A DNA stretch of 62,231 bases from Acidobacteriota bacterium (GTDB taxonomy: Bacteria; Acidobacteriota; Blastocatellia; UBA7656), in contig JBFMDH010000041.1 in assembly GCA_040754075.1 (NCBI GenBank), positions 1-62,231 on the forward strand, read 5' to 3'. Positions 18,534 through 26,220 of the stretch are shown piece by piece. A program made the position numbers and the translations under genes. The notes under the pieces were generated by a model. That model did not search any database. It was not told where the DNA came from and saw nothing but the letters and a program-made list of their open reading frames with translations. Within the stretch, counting starts at the first letter, position 1. Each line of letters begins with the position of its first letter.

Positions 18534-18980
18534 ATGACACCTGAATTTATCAACGATTTCAGAAACACCATTTCGCAGGCTTATGAAGGGTTGCGAAAAA
18601 TTGATGAAGCGCAAGCCGCCGCCAAACCCGAAGCCGATCAATGGTCAATCAAAGAACTCATCGGTCATTTGCTTGACTCAGCATCCAATAATCACCAACG
18701 CATTGTTCGTCTGCAAATTTTTGATGCCATCGAATTCCCTTTTTATCAACAAGACGATTTCGTCCGCATCAACGATTATCAAAACGAAAGCTGGGAATTT
18801 TTATTGGCATTCTGGCGGCTTTACAACCTTCACCTGCTGCACATCATAGAAAAAGTTGATCGAACCAAACTGGAAAACATCTGGCTCACATCCGATGAGC
18901 GAAAATTATCGCTCGCTTATATCATCGAAGATTACCTGAAACATTTGAAGCATCATTTGTCACAGATTGCCGAAAGATAG
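18534..18980 (+). CDS. DinB-family putative metalloenzyme
   Basis: A 148-residue four-helix protein. Metal-binding histidines of the DinB/YfiT superfamily are recognisable: H51 in WSIKELIGHLLDSASNNHQRIV and the C-terminal HLKHHLSQIAE pair. QWSIKELIGHLLDS is the typical 'WS.KEILGHL.D' signature. Members include thiol-dependent S-transferases, and this one could be one, but no substrate can be named. It lies eight bases upstream of the VWA gene and may be cotranscribed with it. Confidence 0.8.
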   Translation: MTPEFINDFRNTISQAYEGLRKIDEAQAAAKPEADQWSIKELIGHLLDSASNNHQRIVRLQIFDAIEFPFYQQDDFVRINDYQNESWEFLLAFWRLYNLHLLHIIEKVDRTKLENIWLTSDERKLSLAYIIEDYLKHLKHHLSQIAER

Positions 18981-18988
18981 CTATCGTT

Positions 18989-20251
18989 ATGCCGTTTACC
19001 AAATATTCAAAATGGAATGGGGTGGATTGGGAGTCGTTAGACCTGAATGATTTGATGGATAAGCTCTCGGAATTTTTCATGCAGAGCGGGTTTGATGACC
19101 CCTATTTTATGTATGGCAATGAACAGGACACCTCGCTTGATGCTTTGCGTGAAGCGATTATGGACGCGCTGCTCAACGAAAGCTTGCTTTCGCCGGAAGA
19201 ACTCGACCAGTTTTATGATGAAAAGGGCAATCTCAAAATGGATGCCTTGAACGAACTCATCGATAAATTGATTGAACGCTTGATTGATGAAGGCTACATT
19301 CGCACAGAACAACCATCGTCAGGCACGCCGCAGGAAACCCAGGTCACTTCGCAAGGCGGGCAGACGGGTAAAGCGCAGGACGCATCCATCCAATTTGAAG
19401 TCACCGACAAAGGTTTGGATTTTCTCGGTTATAAAACTTTAAAAGAACTGGTTGCCTCGCTTGGCAAAGCCTCATTCGGTCGTCACGATACCAATCACCT
19501 GGCAACTGATATTGAAGCGAGTGATGCCGCAAAACGCTATGAATTCGGCGATGTGTTAAACCTGGATGTCAGCGCCACTTTGAAATCGGCTATTGGTCGC
19601 GAAGGCTTAGGTGTGCCAATCAATCTGGAGTACGGGGATTTGATGGTGCATCAAGCCGAGTATAAAAGTTCCTGCGCCACGGTGTTGATGCTTGATTGTT
19701 CGCATTCGATGATTCTGTATGGTGAAGACCGCTTCACGCCCGCCAAACGGGTTGCCGTCGCTTTGTCACATTTGATTCGCACGCAATATCCCGGCGATTC
19801 CCTTCGAGTAGTTCTCTTTCATGATTCCGCCGAAGAAATCCCCTTGTCACAGGTTGCGCGGGTTCAGGTCGGTCCCTATCACACCAACACGCTCGAAGGT
19901 TTGCGACTGGCAAGGCGTATCCTCAACGGGCAACGGAAAGATATGAAGCAAATCATCATGATTACCGACGGCAAACCCTCGGCGATGACTATGGAAGACG
20001 GGCGGATTTATAAAAATTCGATGGGGCTTGACCCGATGATTTTAAGAGAAACCTTTAAAGAGGTCGCCAATTGTCGTCGCAGCGGAATTTTAATCAATAC
20101 CTTTATGCTTGCAGATGATTATTATTTAATCGAATTCGTTAAAAAAATCACCGAGATTTGTCGCGGCAAGGCTTATTTCACAACCACGATGACCCTGGGG
20201 CAATATATTTTGATGGATTATGTGCGGCGACAAACCAAACGTATCCATTAA
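18989..20251 (+). CDS. VWA-domain protein, partner of the AAA+ ATPase
   Basis: A 420-residue soluble protein. The N-terminal half is helical and acidic, with a Gly/Gln-rich linker near residues 108-130. The C-terminal half is a von Willebrand A domain with an intact [13 protein letters not shown] gives the DxSxS triad (D236, S238, S240), T250 lies in RFTPAKR, and [10 protein letters not shown] gives the distal aspartate. This arrangement matches the BchD/CobT-like partners of chelatase-type ATPases, which use the metal site to bind substrate or regulate the ATPase. The ATPase gene is upstream, separated by a toxin-antitoxin pair and a DinB gene. The complex's target is unknown. Confidence 0.85.
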   Translation: MPFTKYSKWNGVDWESLDLNDLMDKLSEFFMQSGFDDPYFMYGNEQDTSLDALREAIMDALLNESLLSPEELDQFYDEKGNLKMDALNELIDKLIERLIDEGYIRTEQPSSGTPQETQVTSQGGQTGKAQDASIQFEVTDKGLDFLGYKTLKELVASLGKASFGRHDTNHLATDIEASDAAKRYEFGDVLNLDVSATLKSAIGREGLGVPINLEYGDLMVHQAEYKSSCATVLMLDCSHSMILYGEDRFTPAKRVAVALSHLIRTQYPGDSLRVVLFHDSAEEIPLSQVARVQVGPYHTNTLEGLRLARRILNGQRKDMKQIIMITDGKPSAMTMEDGRIYKNSMGLDPMILRETFKEVANCRRSGILINTFMLADDYYLIEFVKKITEICRGKAYFTTTMTLGQYILMDYVRRQTKRIH

Positions 20252-20320
20252 AAATTGAAACCGATTCAACAATTTCATCCGTAAGAGATATATCCCACTC
20301 AAAACTTTAAAGGAGCAGAT

Positions 20321-21475
20321 ATGCGAAAACTGATTCTCTTTTCGCTCGCCTGGTTACTTGGCTTGTTGGCAAGTTACCGCGTGCTTGCAGAGACTAAACC
20401 TATGACCATCATATTTGACGAAAAGCCGACAACGGTAAACGTGATGATTTCACCAACGAAAGATGTTTGGGTCACGATGAAGGATTTAACCTTGGCGACC
20501 CGTTACGTTGTTAAACCCCAAGGGATTTGTCGTGATGAACTCTGTTTCCCGATTCCTAAAAATCGCAAGACGCAATTTGTCATGAAACAGGGCAAAACCG
20601 AATGGTTCAATGTTTCAGAATTTGCGCGCCTGGTTAAACAACCGGTCGCCTTCGACGAAAAACATTCGGTCTATTATTTCGGTCCCAGACCGGACGCCCA
20701 GAATGCTCATCTCGAATCTTTGGAAGCGCCAAATTTCACTTTGCCCGATTTAAACGGTAAAAAACATTCGCTCACCGATTTTCGCGGCAAAAAGGTAATG
20801 CTCATCACCTGGGCTTCGTGGTGAGGATGCCGGTTCGATTTGCCAGGCTGGCAAAAACTTTACGCCGAATTGAAAGAAAAAAATTTTGAAATTATTTCCG
20901 TTGCCCAAGACACTGGCGGGGCAAAAGACGCCGCCCCGTGGATAACCAAAACCCCGCTTGAATACACCGTCCTGATTGATGAGACGCACCTGATTACCAG
21001 ACTTTTCGACATGGTCAATGTGCCAACCGCCGTGTGGATAAACGAAGAGGGTCGCATCGTTCGCCCCAATGAAGTTGCCTATGTCGATAATCGTTATAAA
21101 GTGATGACCGGGTTGGATGCCGAAGAATATTTGAATGCCATACGTGATTGGGCAAGTAATGGCGACAAAAGCGAATTCGTATTCAGCGAGGCAGAGTTGA
21201 AAGAGCGACTCGCTCCGCAAAAGGTAGAACACGCGCTGGCATCGGCAGAATTTGCCCTTGCCGAATATTTATCGCATAAAGGATTGGCTGAGGATGCGAT
21301 TGCGCACTATAAGGAGGCGCAACGTCTGAACCCCGATAACTGGAACTATAAACGGCAGGCGTGGGCGCTTACCAATGCTGAACGGGATTACGGAACCAAC
21401 TGGGGCAAGGAAGTTCAAAAACAACAATCAGCCGGTAAACCTTATTATGCTCCGAGAAAATTAAAGAAGCGATAG
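20321..21475 (+). CDS. Secreted thioredoxin-like selenoprotein (TlpA/ResA type), UGA read as Sec
   Basis: One 384-codon gene interrupted by an in-frame TGA at 20822-20824. It has a signal peptide (residues 1-23), an N-terminal domain to about 120 resembling a copper-amine-oxidase N-terminal fold (with C70 and C75), a thioredoxin/redoxin domain (about 133-285), and a C-terminal TPR-like pair (about 310-365). The TGA falls in LITWASW-U-GCRFDLPGW, exactly where TlpA/ResA-type proteins carry the first active-site cysteine, so it would be Sec168 with Cys170. After the TGA the frame runs 216 sense codons of coherent thioredoxin sequence (EIISVAQDT, NVPTAVWINEEGRIVR) to a TAG. A SECIS-like hairpin follows the TGA. 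A nonsense-mutated gene is the alternative; the hairpin and intact frame argue against it. Role: periplasmic thiol-disulfide exchange, by family. Confidence 0.75.
20825..20863 (+). promoter_or_regulatory. Candidate bacterial SECIS element
   Basis: TTTGCCA (20839-20845) and TGGCAAA (20849-20855) form a perfect 7-bp stem around the apical loop GGC, or a 6-bp stem around AGGCT. The loop begins 22 bases after the last base of the UGA. An internal loop and GTT/AAC pairs may extend the stem. Bacterial SECIS hairpins lie right after the UGA within the coding region, with a short loop carrying a G at its start about 16-37 bases downstream, as in E. coli fdhF. This element fits that description and would recruit SelB. 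Confidence 0.65.
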
Positions 21476-22013
21476 ACTAATCGGTTGGATAATCCGGGTG
21501 AGGGGCAAGTGTAAGCGGTGACTTCCCCTCACCGAAATCCCCCGAAAAACTTTAACAAATAACCCAAACAGGTGGTTGATTGTGGGTTTATTTTCGAGTA
21601 TACTCCCGCTGCTAGCTTAGACAAATTACCTCCCATTTATCTTGGTCGTATACAAAATCTCTCCTACGTATACTGCCTCCCGCTAGCTAGGACGAATCGC
21701 CCACAGAGGCTGAATTACCATTAAAACGAGAAGGGGGTTGCAGGGTATGTCCCCCAAAAATACATTAACAACTCAGCTCAATCCACTGAATTTTTCAGGA
21801 TTCAATCGCTCATTTTACCTATATCTCCAACAGCACAGCACGAGCATTGAGTTGTTACTTCGCTCATTTTTATTTGATTACCACCATAGATGCGTAATCT
21901 TTGGAATGATTCTTAGCTTATCCCTTTCGATTGGTTCGGAACATTCACTACCGCATTTAATGCGAGATAGTTAAATTCCTGAAAATCATTTTAGTGAAAA
22001 GGAGTACCCCCAC
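21476..22013 (+). promoter_or_regulatory. 538-nt intergenic region and leader ahead of the Flp pilin gene
   Basis: The region starts with a strong hairpin (GGTGAGGGG at 21497-21505 with CCCCTCACC at 21525-21533) that may end the selenoprotein transcript, though no T-run follows. AACCCA/TGGGTT at 21561-21588 forms a second small stem. Two imperfect direct repeats containing TATACT, CCCGCT and AGCT-AG-GAC-AAT follow at about 21599-21632 and 21669-21698. A GGGGG...CCCCC stem lies at 21733-21755, and the near-palindrome CGCATTTAATGCG at 21953-21965. A 75-codon reading frame from 21747 is not convincing as a gene. Pilin ribosome site: AAAAGGAG at 21997-22004. Repeats and stems suggest a regulated leader. 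Confidence 0.5.
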
Positions 22014-22181
22014 ATGAAAAACCTGATTATCCGATTCCTCACAGAAGACTCAGGTCAGGATATTATTGAGTATGCGCTCATGATTGTTCTGGTCGCCTTA
22101 ACTGTTGCTGGTTTGACACCTGGTGTGGATAGCGCAGTAAGTAACGTCTTCTCGGCTGCTGTCAGTTCCCTCGCATTGTAA
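22014..22181 (+). CDS. flp: Flp/Fap-type pilin
   Basis: A 55-residue prepilin starting MKNLIIRFLTEDSGQ. The class III signal has a short basic leader followed by G14-Q15-D16, the conserved glutamate E19 and Y20, and then a hydrophobic helix (ALMIVLVALTVAGL), as in Flp1 major pilins. The expected cleavage is after G14 by the prepilin peptidase encoded just downstream. It is the probable major subunit of the Tad pilus. An excellent ribosome site AAAAGGAG lies nine bases before the ATG. A single pilin gene is visible. Confidence 0.93.
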   Translation: MKNLIIRFLTEDSGQDIIEYALMIVLVALTVAGLTPGVDSAVSNVFSAAVSSLAL

Positions 22182-22258
22182 ATAAACTTTACGAGAGAAC
22201 GACACCAAGCTTCACCATTGGATTGGGTATTAGCCTTGGGCTATTACTCAATCCCCCA

Positions 22259-22783
22259 ATGGCGAACCCAGTGATAAAAATTTTCATACTGGCAAGTGTG
22301 ACAGCGGCAGGCATTTGGGATTTGCGGTATCGGCGAATCCCCAACTGGCTCATCGTGCTGACGGTTTTGCTTTCTCTAAGCTGGCATTCATTTCATGATG
22401 GGCTATCTGGTTTGTGGACAAGTTCGCTCGGCTTGATTGTCGGACTGGCATTCCTCTTTCCCATATATTTAATGCGCGGAATTGGTGCCGGGGACGTTAA
22501 GTTGATGGGCGCGCTTGGAGCGGCAGTTACCTTTAAACATATTTTTACCCTGTTTGTGATTTCTGCCATCATTGCCGGAATAATGGCAATCTTTCAGGCA
22601 ATATGGTCAAAAGCCCTGCTTAAAACGGTTAAAAATATGGGTAGGTTAGGCAAGCATGTTTTACTTGGTCGCCTGAAACCTCACGCAGAGTTGAACATTG
22701 ATAATGACCACGCTTTGAAAATTCCTTTTGGGGTCTCGGTGACTTTTGCGACTTGGTTATTTGTCTTTTTTGGAAGGCAATAA
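22259..22783 (+). CDS. tadV: Prepilin peptidase (TadV/CpaA)
   Basis: A 174-residue integral membrane aspartic peptidase of the A24 family, the minimal TadV/CpaA type without the methylase domain. The two catalytic aspartates are in WDLRYRRIPNW and GAGDVKLMGALGA. It removes the leader peptides of Flp and of the TadE/F pseudopilins in the inner membrane. I use ATG 22259; the frame is open to a TTG at 22223, and neither has a clear ribosome site. The stop codon shares its last base with the ATG of the next gene (TAATG), which couples their translation. Confidence 0.92.
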   Translation: MANPVIKIFILASVTAAGIWDLRYRRIPNWLIVLTVLLSLSWHSFHDGLSGLWTSSLGLIVGLAFLFPIYLMRGIGAGDVKLMGALGAAVTFKHIFTLFVISAIIAGIMAIFQAIWSKALLKTVKNMGRLGKHVLLGRLKPHAELNIDNDHALKIPFGVSVTFATWLFVFFGRQ

Positions 22784-23220
22784 TGAACCGATATACGCAA
22801 AAATCCAGGCAACGCGGCGCTTCGGTAATCGAAGGCGCGCTGGTCTTACTGCTGCTCTTTACTTTGATTTTTACCATCATCGAAGCCGGGCGCATGTTCA
22901 ATGTGCAAAATGTTGTCACCAATGCCGCGCGTGAAGGCGCGCGCTATGCAGTGGTTCCCAATACCGGTACTTCAACCCTCCAACCGGACGCAGATATTCG
23001 TACTCGTGTAACCGCTTTCATGCAATCTTCTTCTATCGAAGGGGCAACGATAACCATCAATGACGGAGCCGGGATAGCTACCCCTGTGGTTATCAACGGA
23101 ATCGAATTTACCAAAGTTCAGGTGTCTGTCCCTTATAGCTTTTTGTCTTTGCCGCTACTGGGCAATATCAGTTTGAACATTAGAGGAACCTCATTGATGC
23201 GCAATGAAACCAGTCCTTAA
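22783..23220 (+). CDS. tadE: TadE-type pseudopilin
   Basis: A 145-residue protein with the TadE signature: a short basic leader, RGASVIEGALVLLLLFTLIFTIIEAGRMF as leader/membrane helix (G12 just before the processing site, E17 at the conserved position), then NVVTNAAREGARYAVV. It is an inner-membrane/periplasmic minor pilin of the Tad system. The ATG at 22783 is supported by GGAAGG six bases upstream. Its last 17 bases overlap the next pseudopilin gene, a sign of tight translational coupling. Confidence 0.88.
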   Translation: MNRYTQKSRQRGASVIEGALVLLLLFTLIFTIIEAGRMFNVQNVVTNAAREGARYAVVPNTGTSTLQPDADIRTRVTAFMQSSSIEGATITINDGAGIATPVVINGIEFTKVQVSVPYSFLSLPLLGNISLNIRGTSLMRNETSP

Positions 23221-23716
23221 ACAAGTGAATAGAAATTGGCGCGGGGAACGCGGCGCGATGGTGATTGAATTAGCCTTAATCCTGCCGTTTCTCCTGGTCT
23301 TGTTTGTGGTAATTGTTGATTTAGGACTACTGATTCGAGAGTATCAAATTCTTCAAAATGCCGCGCGTGAGGGTGCGCGTTTCTCTTCCTTGCCCCAAAA
23401 CTGTATTGCCTGTCGTCCGGTAAATTGTAGTGATTGCCTGGGTGGTTGCAATGCCGCGAATTGTCAAACCCAGGCGCAAATCACCGCTTCAATAAAAACC
23501 AGAGTTGTAACTTATCTCAGTCAGGAAGGCATTACGATAACTGAAAATGATGTGACGGTGAATCAAGGCTATACCATCTCAATCGGTGGGGTGTTCTCAA
23601 CCGCATCAGAAATCGTCGTTACTCATAATCGCCCATTATTGATTGAGGATGTTTTCTTTTTACAAGGCAATGCCGTCAACCTTCGCGGAAGCGCAGTTTT
23701 TCGGAATTTATATTGA
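23204..23716 (+). CDS. Second TadE/TadF-type pseudopilin with a cysteine cluster
   Basis: A 170-residue paralogue of the preceding pseudopilin: RGAMVIELALILPFLLVLF is the leader/membrane region and NAAREGARFSS the conserved block after it. Unlike its neighbour, it carries six cysteines in 23 residues (about 64-86) with spacing CxxC-x4-CxxC-x3-C-x4-C. In the periplasm these could form disulfides or bind metal; neither is shown. The start lies inside the upstream gene. It may correspond to TadF in the classical locus. Confidence 0.85.
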   Translation: MKPVLKQVNRNWRGERGAMVIELALILPFLLVLFVVIVDLGLLIREYQILQNAAREGARFSSLPQNCIACRPVNCSDCLGGCNAANCQTQAQITASIKTRVVTYLSQEGITITENDVTVNQGYTISIGGVFSTASEIVVTHNRPLLIEDVFFLQGNAVNLRGSAVFRNLY

Positions 23717-23755
23717 AGTTTTCCTCACCATTTTTGGAGAACAGGAGGCATGATT

Positions 23756-24715
23756 ATGAATAGAAATCGCATGATAATTTTAGCTTTGTTTGCCATCCTG
23801 ATGAGTGTCGTGGTGGCTTTCCTCGCCTATCGTATGCTCCAGAATCGCTTTGATCCCTCTCAAGATACCATTCAGATTATTGTCGCATTGGAAAAGATTC
23901 CGGTTGGAACCCGGCTCACCGAACAGCAATTGCGGCTTACGACCTGGCCCGCGAATGCTTCACCGGAAGGCAGTTTTAAAGACCCGCAACAGTTAATCGG
24001 ACGCGGTGTCATCGTTCCATTAACCGCCAACGAACCGATACTGGAAACCAAACTCGCACCCAAAGAAGCCGGCGCGGGGTTGACTACGGTAATTCCTGAA
24101 GGGATGCGTGCTGTTTCCGTAAAAGTTGATGATGTGACCGGAGTCGCTGGTTTCGTGACTCCCGGAACTCATGTTGATGTCATCGCTGTCGGTTCGGTTG
24201 AAGGTCGTGATGGCGACCTATCGAAAGTTTTTCTGGAGAACATCGAGGTGCTGGCAGCAGGACAAAATGTCGAAAGAGATGCTCAAGGCAAACCACTCAA
24301 TAACGTTCAAGTGGTCACCTTGTTGGTGACTCCGGCTGATGCTCAAAAACTGGTGCTGGCTTCGGTTGAAAGTCGTATCCGTTTGGCGCTTCGCAATCCA
24401 CTCGATACTGAACAAGCCAATCCGATTGCCTCAAGCAAAACCGGCATTTATACGGGGAGTTCGACGACCTCATCGCCATCTTCGTCACCGGCTGCTGCAC
24501 CAACAACCGAGCCGGCTCCGGTTAAATACAAACCCGTTGTGGTCAGAGTCGCGCCGAGAAAACCTGTCGCTCCCAAACCTGTGGTGACGATACCGCCACC
24601 GACAACCGCCGCCACCCCTCCACCCCAGCCAACCAAAATTACGGTTGAGGTGGAACTGATAAAGGGAGACAAGCGAGAGACTCGGATTTTTGAAAAACAG
24701 CCACCCAATAATTAG
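23756..24715 (+). CDS. cpaB: Flp pilus assembly protein CpaB (RcpC)
   Basis: A 319-residue protein with one N-terminal membrane anchor, an SAF domain (about residues 37-100, VALEKIPVGTRLTEQQL), the RcpC/CpaB domain (GMRAVSVKVDDVTGVAGFVTPGTHVDVIAV; LLVTPADAQKLVLASVE), a long Pro/Thr/Ala/Ser-rich linker (about 225-285), and the terminal VEVELIKGDKRETRIF typical of the family. It acts in the periplasm near the secretin, probably binding peptidoglycan through SAF. Of two nearby ATGs I chose 23756, which lies seven bases after AGGAGG (23743-23748); the ATG at 23750 is too close. Confidence 0.92.
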   Translation: MNRNRMIILALFAILMSVVVAFLAYRMLQNRFDPSQDTIQIIVALEKIPVGTRLTEQQLRLTTWPANASPEGSFKDPQQLIGRGVIVPLTANEPILETKLAPKEAGAGLTTVIPEGMRAVSVKVDDVTGVAGFVTPGTHVDVIAVGSVEGRDGDLSKVFLENIEVLAAGQNVERDAQGKPLNNVQVVTLLVTPADAQKLVLASVESRIRLALRNPLDTEQANPIASSKTGIYTGSSTTSSPSSSPAAAPTTEPAPVKYKPVVVRVAPRKPVAPKPVVTIPPPTTAATPPPQPTKITVEVELIKGDKRETRIFEKQPPNN

Positions 24716-24753
24716 CGCAGGAAACACGCTGCAAAAGGAGAAAATATCTGCCT

Positions 24754-26184
24754 ATGAAAAAACGCACAGGTGTTATCCTCATCTTAATACATCTGTTCAC
24801 GGTTTCTGTGGGAATGGCGCAATCATCACCCGGCGTGGAAATATCCCAACAGCGCACCCGAACCGTCAACAGACCACATATCAACAGCGCCAACGAAATC
24901 AATTTGCAGGGCGCGGAAGAACCCATCACGTTAAGGGTGTTCGCCAATAAATCTCTGGTCTTACGCTCGCCCGAACCCTTGAAACGGGTCTCGGTTACCG
25001 ACCCGGCAATTGCTTCGGCAATCATTGTGTCACCCAATCAAGTCTTGATTCATGGACTGACGCCCGGCAATGTCACGCTCATTCTCTGGGACGATAAAGA
25101 ACGCACACGCTCTTTTGATTTACAAGTGCAACTCGACATCAGCGGTTTGCGGGAAGTATTTCAACAAGTTTTTCCGGGTGAAAATATTCAAGTCAGTCAG
25201 GCTGATTCGTCAATCATTCTCACCGGCATCGTGTCTTCAAAAGAGGTCGCAGACCGCGCCGTGGCGCTTGCCCAAACGCGCGTGAAGAACGTCGTCAATG
25301 TGCTTGGCATTCCGGCAACTCAGGGAGAGATATTGTTACAGGTGCGGTTTGCCGAAGTTGACCGCTCAGCCATTCAACAACTGGGATTGAATGTGTTCAG
25401 CACCGGCGCTGGTCAAACCGTAGGAACGGTTTCTACTCAACAATTCGGTCAGACCCGGGCTGCCGATGTCACCGGCAGAATCCCTGGTCAAAGTGAAGGT
25501 TTTGAAAGCACCTTCACGCTAAGCGACCTTTTAAATGTGTTTATTTTTCGACCGGATTTGAATTTGGGGATAACCTTGCGCGCTTTGCAACAGCGCAATC
25601 TGTTACAGATTCTCGCCGAACCGAATTTGATGGCGCTCGATGGTCGGGAAGCCAGTTTCCTCGCCGGTGGTGAATTTCCCTTCCCGGTCGTGCAAACCGC
25701 AACCGGGCTGAATGCCGTAACCATCATCTTTAAAGAATTCGGTGTGCGCTTGAAATTTACCCCGAATATCTTGCCCGACGGCAAGATTCGATTGAAAGTC
25801 GCGCCGGAAGTCAGCGCCCTTGATTTTGCCAATGCCTTGACGATTTCCGGTTTTCTGGTTCCGGCAATTTCATCGCGTCGCGCAGAAACCGAAATTGAAT
25901 TGCGCGACGGGCAGAGTTTCGCCATCGCCGGTTTGATTGATAATCGGTTGACCGAAATCAGCTCAAAAATCCCCGGTCTCGGCGATATACCGATTATTGG
26001 AAAACTTTTCAAAAGCAAAAGCGTCAATCGCAGTAACACGGAATTATTGGTTATGGTGACCCCGAAATTGGTGAAGCCTTTATCACCCGGGCAAGTGCCA
26101 TCATTGCCAACCTTTCCGAAAAGCTTTTTGGACAAGGACAAATTTGATGGGAAAGTGGGCGTTCCCCCACCGAAAAACAATTAA
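24754..26184 (+). CDS. cpaC: Tad secretin CpaC (RcpA)
   Basis: A 476-residue outer-membrane secretin. It has a signal peptide (about residues 1-22), a pilus-formation N-terminal domain (ANKSLVLRSPEPLKRVSVTD), a BON-like segment (IILTGIVSSKEVADRAVALAQ, about 150-180), and the secretin core (ILAEPNLMALDGREASFLAGGEFPFPV; SSKIPGLGDIPIIGKLFKS) near residues 285-430. It forms the channel through which the pilus leaves the cell. AAGGAG lies upstream of the ATG. The gene follows cpaB closely, and the pair is the conserved RcpC-RcpA order. Confidence 0.95.
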   Translation: MKKRTGVILILIHLFTVSVGMAQSSPGVEISQQRTRTVNRPHINSANEINLQGAEEPITLRVFANKSLVLRSPEPLKRVSVTDPAIASAIIVSPNQVLIHGLTPGNVTLILWDDKERTRSFDLQVQLDISGLREVFQQVFPGENIQVSQADSSIILTGIVSSKEVADRAVALAQTRVKNVVNVLGIPATQGEILLQVRFAEVDRSAIQQLGLNVFSTGAGQTVGTVSTQQFGQTRAADVTGRIPGQSEGFESTFTLSDLLNVFIFRPDLNLGITLRALQQRNLLQILAEPNLMALDGREASFLAGGEFPFPVVQTATGLNAVTIIFKEFGVRLKFTPNILPDGKIRLKVAPEVSALDFANALTISGFLVPAISSRRAETEIELRDGQSFAIAGLIDNRLTEISSKIPGLGDIPIIGKLFKSKSVNRSNTELLVMVTPKLVKPLSPGQVPSLPTFPKSFLDKDKFDGKVGVPPPKNN

Positions 26185-26220
26185 CGGTTAAAGGAATTGC
26201 CATCGGGAAGGAGTTGTACC

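Noticed and set aside
20321-20824. Reading the redoxin gene as two separate genes or a pseudogene
   Set aside because: Both halves are in the same frame, the break is a lone TGA at the active-site position, the second half has no proper start (a TTG within conserved sequence), and a SECIS-like hairpin follows.
20750-21232. Antisense frame crossing the UGA of the redoxin gene
   Set aside because: It has no homologous pattern; its openness is a by-product of the sense codon use.
21560-21760. Cyclic-di-GMP riboswitch in the pilin leader
   Set aside because: The expected GEMM core motifs were not found; only simple repeats and stems are visible.
21747-21974. 75-codon frame upstream of the pilin gene
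   Set aside because: It has no recognisable family, a poor ribosome site, and overlaps repeats and stems that look regulatory.
25488-26180. 230-codon minus-strand frame inside cpaC
   Set aside because: It is antisense to the conserved secretin domain, with no ribosome site or family.
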